DNA of 64,000 nt from Pseudomonas sp. B21-056. Its GTDB lineage: Bacteria > Pseudomonadota > Gammaproteobacteria > Pseudomonadales > Pseudomonadaceae. Every line of letters starts with the position of its first letter. Position 1 is the stretch's first letter. Below the pieces are notes generated by a model. The model did no database searches, was not told the origin of the DNA, and saw only the letters and a list, made by a program, of their open reading frames with translations. The translations under genes were made by a program, and so were the position numbers. Of the stretch, positions 57,673 through 64,000 are shown piece by piece. The stretch lies in contig NZ_CP087203.1 in the NCBI RefSeq assembly GCF_026016325.1, forward strand, positions 620,001-684,000. The letters are read 5' to 3'.

Positions 57673-58122
57673 TCAGCTCACTTTGCTGTTGCGTTCGAGG
57701 GCTCGCTCACTGCCGTCTTCAACCAGACCTTTTTCTTCCAGGCGACTACGACCACCTTCGGCGAGTTGGCCTTGAGGGGTGTTGTTGTAGCCGTCTTCGG
57801 CGAGTTGGCCTTGAGGAGTGTTGTTGTAGCCGTCTTCGGCGAGCTGGCCTTGAGGGGTGTTGTTGTAGCCGTCTTCAGCGAGTTGGCCTTGAGGAGTGTT
57901 GTTGTAGCCATCTTCGGCGAGTTGGCCTTGAGGGGTGTTGTTGTAGCCATCTTCGGCGAGTTGACCTTGACGGGTTTGGTTATAACCGTCTTCGGCAACA
58001 GTCTGGCTATACACGGAGTGGCTGTCCTTGACCTGTGGTGTAGCCTGCTCGGAAGCTGGCAGGGCGAAAGCGGTGGAGGCCAGCAGTGACAGGGATAGGC
58101 TCATCAGTAATTGGCGTTTCAT
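57673..58122 (-). CDS. Secreted protein of 13-residue tandem repeats
   Basis: A 149-residue protein. The signal peptide (MKRQLLMSLSLSLLASTAFA) is cleaved before LPASEQ. After a 20-residue linker come six near-perfect copies of (L/V)AEDGYN(N/Q)T(P/R)QGQ, then two degenerate units of the same length (LAEGGRSRLEEKG, LVEDGSERALERN) and a short tail. The mature form is acidic and polar with no Cys. It starts behind a GAGGAGC site (minus strand). I do not recognise a function. The regular Asp/Gly/Tyr/Asn-rich unit might bind calcium or form a stiff fibre; that is a guess. Confidence 0.8.
   Translation of the reverse strand: MKRQLLMSLSLSLLASTAFALPASEQATPQVKDSHSVYSQTVAEDGYNQTRQGQLAEDGYNNTPQGQLAEDGYNNTPQGQLAEDGYNNTPQGQLAEDGYNNTPQGQLAEDGYNNTPQGQLAEGGRSRLEEKGLVEDGSERALERNSKVS
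57760..57993. repeat. 39-bp tandem repeat inside the repeat-protein gene
   Basis: Six 39-base units, one per 13-residue block. Third-position differences alternate along the array (GGGGTGTT and GGAGTGTT in the plus strand), pointing to growth by doubling of a 78-base pair of units. Copy number is likely to vary between strains. Confidence 0.9.
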
Positions 58123-58285
58123 GATCGTTGCTCCTCGGGAGGGCTAAAAAGTGGGTACGAGGGCAATGCTACTCTCGATAAGTCGATATAAAAGTTCATA
58201 AACGCAATGGTAATAATCAACGGAATTGATTGTTCTGCGGGAGGGCTCTAGAACGGGCGTTTCCGAGGTACGGTTTCGCACCATG

Positions 58286-58304
58286 GTGGGTATTTTGTAC
58301 CCAC
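58286..58304. promoter_or_regulatory. Perfect palindrome GTGGGTA-N5-TACCCAC
   Basis: Seven-base arms around TTTTG, in the 361-base gap between the divergent repeat-protein and AsmA genes. A half-site GTGGGTAC also stands at 58151. It looks like a dimeric repressor's operator but no partner is known. The rest of the gap shows an AT-rich stretch (58180-58235) that may hold the promoter of the repeat protein, and no gene. Confidence 0.4.
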
Positions 58305-58483
58305 TGGCGCCACGCAAATGTGCGGAGGCGGTAACAGCTTGCTGGCGGATCGGTCAGGTTTTTTGCCCCGGGTGGTAAACCTGTCGCTCGTTTCACCAGT
58401 CCCACTATTACAACGAGCCGACGACAGGTTCGATTTTCAGGTGTTGCGGTACGGACGCCAATTTGTCATCAGGAGCCTTGTGC

Positions 58484-60559
58484 ATGACACGCACTTCAAA
58501 AATCCTTGCCTGGAGCCTGGCCAGCCTTGTTGTCTTGCTGGCCGTGTTGGTGCTGGTCATCGTGTTCTTCGATTGGAACCGGATCAAGCCGACGCTCAAC
58601 GCCAAGGTGTCCGAGGAGTTGCATCGCTCGTTCGCCATCAACGGCAACCTGGCCGTGGTCTGGCAGCGCGAGTCGGAAGAGGGCGGCTGGCGGGCCTGGC
58701 TGCCGTGGCCCCATGTGGTGGCCGAGGATTTGAGCCTGGGTAATCCCGATTGGTCGAAGAAGCCGCAGATGGCCACGCTCAAGCGTGTCGAGTTGCGCAT
58801 CTCCCCCCTGGCCCTGCTGGCCCGGCGAGTGACCATTCCCCGTATCGACCTGACCGAACCCGACGCCAACTTGCAGCGCCTGGCTGACGGACGTGCCAAC
58901 TGGACCTTCCAGTTCGATCCGAAAGACCCGGACGCCGAACCGTCGAGCTGGGTAGTGGACATCGGCGCCATCGGTTTCGACAAGGGGCACGTCACGCTTG
59001 ACGACCAGACCCTGAAGACCCGACTCGACCTGCTGATCGACCCGCTGGGAAAATCCATTCCGTTCAAGGACATCGTCGGCGAAAAGGCCGCGAAAAAGGT
59101 CCAGGACCAGGGAGCGACCCCTCAGGACTACGGGTTTGCCTTCAAGGTCGAGGGGCAGTATCACGGACAGAACCTCAGTGGCTCCGGCAAGGTCGGTGGC
59201 CTGCTGGCCTTGCAGAATGCATCGCAACCCTTTCCCTTGCAGGCCCAGGTAAAGACCGCCGACACCCGTGTCGAACTGGCCGGTACCCTCACCGACCCAA
59301 TGAATCTCGGTGCCCTGGACCTGCGCCTGAAACTGGCCGGTACCAGCCTGGCTCATCTGTATCCATTGACCGGCGTGACCCTGCCGGATTCACCGCCCTA
59401 TGAAACCGACGGTCATCTGATCGCCAAACTCCATGAGCCGGAGGGCGCGCTGTTTCGCTACGAAGCATTCAACGGCAGGATCGGCGACAGCGACATCCAC
59501 GGTGACCTGGCCTACGTCGCCAGCCAGCCCCGGCCGAAACTCAGTGGCACGCTGGTGTCCAATCAAGTGTTGTTCAGCGATCTGGCGCCGCTGATCGGCG
59601 CCGATTCCAACGCCGAACAGAAGGCCCGGGGCAGCGCCAGCAAGCAGCCGTCGGACAAGGTATTGCCCGTGGAGGAGTTCCGCACCGAGCGCTGGAGCGC
59701 GATGGACGCCGATGTGGAGTTCACCGGCAAACGTATCGTTCATAGTGCGCAGCTACCGTTCACCGACCTCTACACGCACCTGGTGCTCAACGACGGCCAA
59801 TTAAGCCTCGAACCCCTGCGTTTCGGCGTCGCCGGTGGCCGACTCGATGCGCAGATCCGCCTCAACGGCCAAGCCCATCCCCTCGAGGGCCAGGCGAAGC
59901 TGACGGCGCGGGGCTTCAAGCTCAAACAGTTGTTCCCCGGCTTCGAGCCGATGAAAACCAGTTTCGGTGAGCTCAATGGAGACGCTGATATCAGCGGTCG
60001 CGGCAATTCGGTCGCGGCCTTGCTGGGCACCTCCAACGGTACGCTGAAAATGCTCATCAACGACGGCGCCATCAGTCGCGAACTGATGGAGCTGGCGGGG
60101 TTGAACGTGGGCAACTACGTGATGGGGAAAATCTTTGGCGACAAGGAAGTGAAGATCAACTGCGCGGCGGCGGACTTCGACATCAAGACCGGCCTGGCAA
60201 CCACTCGCCTGTTTGTGTTCGACACTGAAAACGCGATCATCTATATCGACGGCACGGCGAACATGGCCACGGAACAACTGGACCTGACCATTTCACCGGA
60301 GTCCAAGGGCTGGCGGCTGATTTCCCTGCGCTCGCCCCTGTACGTGCGGGGCAAGTTCGCCAAGCCCTCTGCCGGAGTCAAGGCCGTACCGCTGATATTG
60401 CGCGGCGCCGGGATGGTGGCGCTGGGTGTGATCGCCGCGCCGGCGGCAGGTTTGCTGGCCCTGGTGGCCCCTAGCGGTGACGAGCCGAACCAGTGTGCGC
60501 CGTTGCTCGAGCAAATGAAGGCGGGCAAGGCGCCGGTGACTGTGAAGCCGACGCGGTAA
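58484..60559 (+). CDS. AsmA-family protein
   Basis: A 691-residue envelope protein with one N-terminal membrane helix (ILAWSLASLVVLLAVLVLVIVFF) and a long periplasmic part that starts DWNRIKPTLNAKVSEELHRSFAI, the AsmA signature, and ends with the C-terminal AsmA domain (KINCAAADFDIKTGLATTRLFVFDTENAIIYIDGTANMATEQLDLTISPESKG). Such proteins are thought to bridge the periplasm and move phospholipid to the outer membrane. The ATG at 58484 has AGGAG eight bases upstream. Single-gene unit. Confidence 0.9.
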   Translation: MTRTSKILAWSLASLVVLLAVLVLVIVFFDWNRIKPTLNAKVSEELHRSFAINGNLAVVWQRESEEGGWRAWLPWPHVVAEDLSLGNPDWSKKPQMATLKRVELRISPLALLARRVTIPRIDLTEPDANLQRLADGRANWTFQFDPKDPDAEPSSWVVDIGAIGFDKGHVTLDDQTLKTRLDLLIDPLGKSIPFKDIVGEKAAKKVQDQGATPQDYGFAFKVEGQYHGQNLSGSGKVGGLLALQNASQPFPLQAQVKTADTRVELAGTLTDPMNLGALDLRLKLAGTSLAHLYPLTGVTLPDSPPYETDGHLIAKLHEPEGALFRYEAFNGRIGDSDIHGDLAYVASQPRPKLSGTLVSNQVLFSDLAPLIGADSNAEQKARGSASKQPSDKVLPVEEFRTERWSAMDADVEFTGKRIVHSAQLPFTDLYTHLVLNDGQLSLEPLRFGVAGGRLDAQIRLNGQAHPLEGQAKLTARGFKLKQLFPGFEPMKTSFGELNGDADISGRGNSVAALLGTSNGTLKMLINDGAISRELMELAGLNVGNYVMGKIFGDKEVKINCAAADFDIKTGLATTRLFVFDTENAIIYIDGTANMATEQLDLTISPESKGWRLISLRSPLYVRGKFAKPSAGVKAVPLILRGAGMVALGVIAAPAAGLLALVAPSGDEPNQCAPLLEQMKAGKAPVTVKPTR

Positions 60560-60589
60560 GTCGGGGATTTGCAGGAAGGTTACTGGCCT

Positions 60590-60661
60590 CATCGCGAGCA
60601 GGCTCGCTCCCACATTGATGGCGGACACCTGTCGAGGGTGGGAGCGAGCCTGCTCGCGATG
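60590..60661. repeat. Type A inverted repeat pair
   Basis: CATCGCGAGCAGGCTCGCTCCCACA and GGTGGGAGCGAGCCTGCTCGCGATGC, outward orientation, between the ends of the convergent AsmA and ferritin-like genes. Confidence 0.9.
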
Positions 60662-60666
60662 CGGTC

Positions 60667-61197
60667 TTACAAATCGGCCAGGATATCGGCCATGTCATCG
60701 GCATGCTCTTCTTCCTGGGCCAGGATGTCTTCGAAGATGCGCCGGGTAGTCGGGTCTTTATCGCCGATGTACTGGATGATTTCCCGATAGCTGTCGATGG
60801 CGATCCGCTCGGCCACCAGGTCTTCGTAGACCATTTCCTTGAGGGTGTTGCCTGCCACGTACTGGGCGTGGGAATTGCGGGTCAACAGGTCGGGGTTGAA
60901 CTCCGGCTCGCCGCCCAGTTGCACGATGCGCTCGGCCAGTTTGTCGGCATGCTCGGCTTCCTGGTTGGCATGTTCGAGGAACTCGCTGGCCGCCACACTC
61001 GCCTTGAGGCCGGTGGCCATGAAGTAGTGGCGCTTGTAGCGCAGCACGCACACCAGCTCAGTGGCCAGTGCTTCGTTGAGCAGGCGCACGACTTCCTGTC
61101 GATCGGCGTTGTAGCCCTCGGTCACCGCGCCGTTCTGCACGTTCTGGCGCGCACGTTCGCGCAGGGTGGTTACATCGGATAAGTGCATGTCGCTCAT
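60667..61197 (-). CDS. Ferritin-like (bacterioferritin-related) protein
   Basis: A 176-residue four-helix-bundle protein. The diiron ligands Glu and ExxH appear in NEALATELVCVLRYKRHYFMATG, EFLEHANQEAEHADKLAERI, EMVYEDLVAERIAIDSYREII and ILAQEEEHADDMADIL. It is longer than Dps and lacks its start, so it is best called a bacterioferritin-like ferritin. It may store iron or protect against peroxide. An AGGAG site precedes the ATG. Confidence 0.88.
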   Translation of the reverse strand: MSDMHLSDVTTLRERARQNVQNGAVTEGYNADRQEVVRLLNEALATELVCVLRYKRHYFMATGLKASVAASEFLEHANQEAEHADKLAERIVQLGGEPEFNPDLLTRNSHAQYVAGNTLKEMVYEDLVAERIAIDSYREIIQYIGDKDPTTRRIFEDILAQEEEHADDMADILADL

Positions 61198-61314
61198 CTC
61201 GTTCTCCTGGAGGCTGATCCGGTTGGGGCGTCACGCTCTCGCGGCGTGATCGCTTACCAAGTTGGGAGTGATGAGCGAGGCAAAAGTTTTATGGGATGTG
61301 TTAAGGCAACTCCA

Positions 61315-61405
61315 TCGTAGGAGCTGCCGAAGGCTGCGATCTTTTGATTTTCACTTGAGATTCAATGGTCAGCGGAAAGATCGCAGCCTTCGGCAGCTCC
61401 TACAA
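61315..61405. repeat. Type B inverted repeat, short form
   Basis: CGTAGGAGCTGCCGAAGGCTGCGATCTTTTGA facing GAAAGATCGCAGCCTTCGGCAGCTCCTACA. The GAGCGAAGCGAGG part seen in the copy after orn is replaced by GAAGG, so it is a shorter variant, in the gap between the ferritin-like and lipase genes. Confidence 0.85.
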
Positions 61406-61483
61406 TGACGGTGGGGTGTCATGAAGAAGGCATAGACTTTCCCTTTCCCTCCAGCGCAACTCTCTGATCAAGGATGTCTGTCC

Positions 61484-62374
61484 ATGTCGCAACGCTGCAC
61501 CACCCGCTACCCGTTGGTATTGGTCCCGGGCATGCTCGGATTCATCCGCCTGGTGTTGTACCCCTACTGGTATGGGATCGTTTCGGCGTTGCGCCGGGGT
61601 GGTGCGGTGGTGGTGGCGGTGAAGGTCTCGCCGCTGCATTCGTCCGAGGTGCGCGGCGAGCAGTTGCTGGCACGGATCGAGGAGATCCTGCAGCAGACCG
61701 GCGCAACCAAGGTCAATCTGATCGGCCATAGCCAAGGCGCCCTCAGCGCCCGCTATGCGGCGGCCAGGCGCCCGGACCTGGTGGCCTCCGTCACCTCGGT
61801 AGCCGGCCCCAACCACGGCTCCGAGCTGGCCGACTACCTGCTGGCCCACTACCCGCCGAACAGCCTCAAGGGGCGCATGCTCAGCGCCGTGCTGCGATTG
61901 ATCAACGCGCTGATGTGCCTGCTCGAAACCGGCTATCGCGGCGCCAGGCTGCCGGTGGACCTTCACGCCTCCCATGACTCCCTTACCACCGCCGGGGTGG
62001 CGCGCTTCAATGCGTGTTATCCACAGGGGCTGCCTCAAACCTGGGGTGGTCAGGGGGCCGAGGAAGTCGATGGCGTGCGCTATTACTCCTGGTCGGGAAT
62101 CCTGCAGCCCGGCAAGACCGACCAGGGCCGCAACCTCTTCGACGGTACGAATCGTAGCTGCCGCCTGTTTGCCCGGACGTTCGTGCGTGAGGCGGGGCAG
62201 TGCGATGGCATGGTCGGGCGCTTCAGTTCCCACCTGGGTACGGTCATCGGCGATGACTATCCACTCGACCATTTCGACATCGTCAATCAATCCCTTGGGC
62301 TGGTGGGCAAGGGCGCCGAGCCGATCCGGTTGTTTGTCGAGCATGCAGAGCGTTTGAAAGCGGCCGGTGTATAG
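61484..62374 (+). CDS. Family I.1-type lipase/esterase (alpha/beta hydrolase)
   Basis: A 296-residue true-lipase-like hydrolase: RYPLVLVPGMLGF carries the oxyanion loop, Ser83 is the nucleophile in GHSQGAL, with Asp241 (CDGMVG) and His263 (LDHFDIVN) completing the triad. Two Cys (NACYPQG and NRSCRLF) are placed as the known disulphide of this family. There is no signal peptide, as in the P. fragi-type lipases, and no foldase (lif) gene beside it, so it may be cytosolic or exported some other way. The start ATG at 61484 is preceded by a weak site. Confidence 0.88.
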   Translation: MSQRCTTRYPLVLVPGMLGFIRLVLYPYWYGIVSALRRGGAVVVAVKVSPLHSSEVRGEQLLARIEEILQQTGATKVNLIGHSQGALSARYAAARRPDLVASVTSVAGPNHGSELADYLLAHYPPNSLKGRMLSAVLRLINALMCLLETGYRGARLPVDLHASHDSLTTAGVARFNACYPQGLPQTWGGQGAEEVDGVRYYSWSGILQPGKTDQGRNLFDGTNRSCRLFARTFVREAGQCDGMVGRFSSHLGTVIGDDYPLDHFDIVNQSLGLVGKGAEPIRLFVEHAERLKAAGV

Positions 62375-62437
62375 GGCTGCGTTGTCTACACTGGATTGAT
62401 CGCCGTCACGGTCGTGCGGCATTCAGGAGAAAACGTC

Positions 62438-62734
62438 ATGAAGATGTTGCGTGTCCCTTTGTTGATGATCGGTTTGCTGCTGTGCTCCCAGGGCTTCGCC
62501 GCGACGGCGCAGCAGACCAAGATGACCACCTGCAACGCCGACGCCACCGCCAAGGCGCTCAAGGGTGATGAGCGCAAGGCCTTCATGAGCACCTGTCTGA
62601 AGACCAAGCCGCCTCAAGTTCGGGGAGGAACGCCGCAGGAGCGCATGAAGACCTGCAATGCCGACGCTACCGCCAAGACGCTCAAGGGCGACGAGCGCAA
62701 GGCGTTCATGAGTGATTGCCTGAAGAACAAATAA
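62438..62734 (+). CDS. PsiF-family periplasmic protein
   Basis: A 98-residue protein with a signal peptide (MKMLRVPLLMIGLLLCSQGFA) and two copies of the PsiF repeat (MTTCNADATAKALKGDERKAFMSTCLK and MKTCNADATAKTLKGDERKAFMSDCLK), each with two Cys. psiF is phosphate-starvation inducible in E. coli; function is unknown. An AGGAGAAA site precedes the ATG. I see no clear Pho box upstream. Confidence 0.92.
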   Translation: MKMLRVPLLMIGLLLCSQGFAATAQQTKMTTCNADATAKALKGDERKAFMSTCLKTKPPQVRGGTPQERMKTCNADATAKTLKGDERKAFMSDCLKNK

Positions 62735-62750
62735 GGGAGCCGTGAGCGCC

Positions 62751-62825
62751 CATCGCGAGCAAGCTCGCTCCCACAATGGACCGAGCCATGCAAATCCCCC
62801 GTGGGAGCGAGCCTGCTCGCGATGG
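62751..62825. repeat. Type A inverted repeat pair
   Basis: CATCGCGAGCAAGCTCGCTCCCACA and GTGGGAGCGAGCCTGCTCGCGATGG, outward orientation, directly after the psiF-like gene. Confidence 0.9.
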
Positions 62826-62950
62826 AGCCCTTACAGGCGCCACAAAAATCCCCTGAACCCCGACCAAAGTCGGCCGATACAATCCCTAGTGCTGTCAGCG
62901 GAAGGCTGGCAGACTGCCGATCCTTTCACGCCGTTTTGTTCTGAGGCTGT

Positions 62951-63964
62951 ATGCCAACGTTTTCTCAGCGTCATGTGTTGTTGGTGATCAGTTGGGTGAT
63001 CATTTTTGGTGGGTTGTTGCTGGTGTTGCCGCTGCGCCTGTTACCAAGCCTGCTGGCCGGTCTGCTGGTGTTCGAGCTGGTCAACATGCTCACCCCGCAG
63101 TTGCAGCGGTTGATCGAAGGCCGCCGTGCCCGCTGGCTCGCGGTAGCGTTGCTGGGCACCCTGGTGGTGAGTGTCCTGAGTTTGATTTTCGCCGGTGCTA
63201 TCAGCTTTCTGCTGCATGAAGCGGAAAACCCCGGCGCGTCCCTGGACAAGTTCATGACGGTGGTCGATCGCGCCCGTGGACAGTTGCCACCCTTCATCGA
63301 TGCCTACCTGCCGGCCAGCGCCGCCGAGTTTCGGGTGGCGATCGGCGACTGGGTGAGCAAGCACCTGAGCGATCTGCAACTGGTGGGCAAGGACGCGGCC
63401 CACATGTTCGTGACATTGCTGATCGGCATGGTGCTGGGGGCGATCATTGCCTTGCAGCGCGTCCCCGACCTGACCAAGCGCAAACCCCTGGCCGCGGCAC
63501 TGTTCGATCGCTTGAACCTGTTGGTCAAGGCGTTCCGCAACATTGTCTTCGCCCAGATCAAGATTTCCCTGCTCAACACCTTCTTCACCGGGATTTTCCT
63601 GGCGGTGGTGCTGCCGCTGTTCGGCATCAAGCTGCCGTTGACCAAGACCCTGATCGTGATGACCTTCCTGCTGGGGTTGCTACCGGTCATCGGCAACCTG
63701 ATGTCCAACACCCTGATCACCATCGTCGGCCTGTCGCTGTCGATCTGGGTGGCGGTGGCGGCGCTGGGTTATCTGATTGTGATCCACAAGCTCGAATATT
63801 TCCTCAACGCTCGCATCGTGGGCGGGCAGATCAGCGCCAAGTCCTGGGAATTGCTCATGGCGATGCTGGTGTTCGAAGCCGCGTTCGGCCTGCCGGGGGT
63901 GGTGGCGGGGCCGATTTATTATGCGTACCTCAAGAGTGAGTTGAAGCAGTTGGGGATGGTCTGA
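62951..63964 (+). CDS. AI-2E-family membrane transporter
   Basis: A 337-residue protein with about seven membrane helices (VLLVISWVIIFGGLLLVLPLRLLPSLLAGLLVFELVNML; LGTLVVSVLSLIFAGAISFLL; FVTLLIGMVLGAIIAL; LLGLLPVIGNLMSNTLITIVG). The C-terminal PVIGNLMSN and FGLPGVVAGPIYYAYLK patterns are typical of the AI-2E/YdiK/PerM family, whose proven members include Na+/H+ antiporters and the AI-2 exporter TqsA. The substrate here is unknown. Confidence 0.9.
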   Translation: MPTFSQRHVLLVISWVIIFGGLLLVLPLRLLPSLLAGLLVFELVNMLTPQLQRLIEGRRARWLAVALLGTLVVSVLSLIFAGAISFLLHEAENPGASLDKFMTVVDRARGQLPPFIDAYLPASAAEFRVAIGDWVSKHLSDLQLVGKDAAHMFVTLLIGMVLGAIIALQRVPDLTKRKPLAAALFDRLNLLVKAFRNIVFAQIKISLLNTFFTGIFLAVVLPLFGIKLPLTKTLIVMTFLLGLLPVIGNLMSNTLITIVGLSLSIWVAVAALGYLIVIHKLEYFLNARIVGGQISAKSWELLMAMLVFEAAFGLPGVVAGPIYYAYLKSELKQLGMV

Positions 63965-63989
63965 TCCAGGAGTGGGTTGTCTGATCTGG

Positions 63990-64000
63990 CCCCATCGCGA
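63990..64000. repeat. Start of another type A repeat at the window edge
   Basis: CCATCGCGA begins an outward-oriented type A arm, cut by the end of the window. Confidence 0.5.

Noticed and set aside
57760..57993. Regular direct repeats as a possible CRISPR array
   Set aside because: There are no unique spacers; the 39-base units are contiguous and encode the 13-residue protein repeats.
57615..58031. Repetitive plus-strand frame across the same repeat region
   Set aside because: The minus-strand frame has a signal peptide, ribosome site and terminator; the plus-strand product is Cys/Arg-rich noise.

Overview
The window is chromosomal DNA of a Pseudomonas from the fluorescens lineage. The evidence is the high GC content with strong G/C preference at third codon positions, the gene order (rsgA/orn, queG-nnr-tsaE-amiB-mutL-miaA-hfq-hflX-hflK-hflC-hisZ-purA, tRNA-Leu, rnr-rlmB-rpsF-rpsR-rplI-dnaB, azurin, nadE/pncB, liv genes, ureEFG, a DesT-type regulator), which matches the pseudomonad core as I remember it, and about sixteen intergenic palindromic repeats of types common in this group. 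I see no prophage, insertion sequence, transposase or CRISPR array.

Layout. 1-15.8 kb: housekeeping genes for ribosome assembly (rsgA), RNA decay (orn), tRNA modification (queG, tsaE, miaA), metabolite repair (nnr), cell-wall amidase, mismatch repair (mutL), RNA chaperone (hfq), HflX and the HflKC membrane complex, then hisZ-purA. 16-18.9 kb: a chemoreceptor, a repeat-rich spacer and two identical tRNA-Leu(CAG) genes, each with its own promoter and terminator. 19-28.8 kb: rnr-rlmB, the rpsF-rpsR-DUF2232-rplI operon with a candidate S6:S18 leader, dnaB and a YgiQ-type radical SAM protein. 29.2-30.6 kb: an AT-richer two-gene islet that looks like a membrane-active toxin with a membrane immunity partner. 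30.7-37.7 kb: a transglutaminase / ATP-grasp / alpha-E cluster. 37.8-41.4 kb: LOG protein, a tiny secreted peptide, azurin and the pncB-nadE NAD salvage pair. 41.6-45.7 kb: L-pipecolate (lysine) catabolism with a LysR regulator. 45.7-51.2 kb: a branched-chain amino acid ABC transporter behind a sigma-54 promoter and a helically phased array of GGTTGYA repeats. 51.3-51.9 kb: a non-coding stretch with DnaA-box-like sites. 52-57.5 kb: an SDR, an AGE-family epimerase, urease accessory genes hupE-ureG-ureF-ureE and the DesT-type regulator. 57.6-64 kb: a secreted 13-residue-repeat protein, AsmA-like protein, ferritin-like protein, lipase, PsiF protein and an AI-2E-family membrane protein.

The items most worth a second look are the phased repeat array upstream of the liv sigma-54 promoter, the toxin/immunity-like pair at 29.2-30.6 kb, the 13-residue repeat protein at 57.7 kb and the duplicated DnaA-box module at 51.4-51.8 kb. 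Functions are inferred from motifs and family knowledge; no database search was run.
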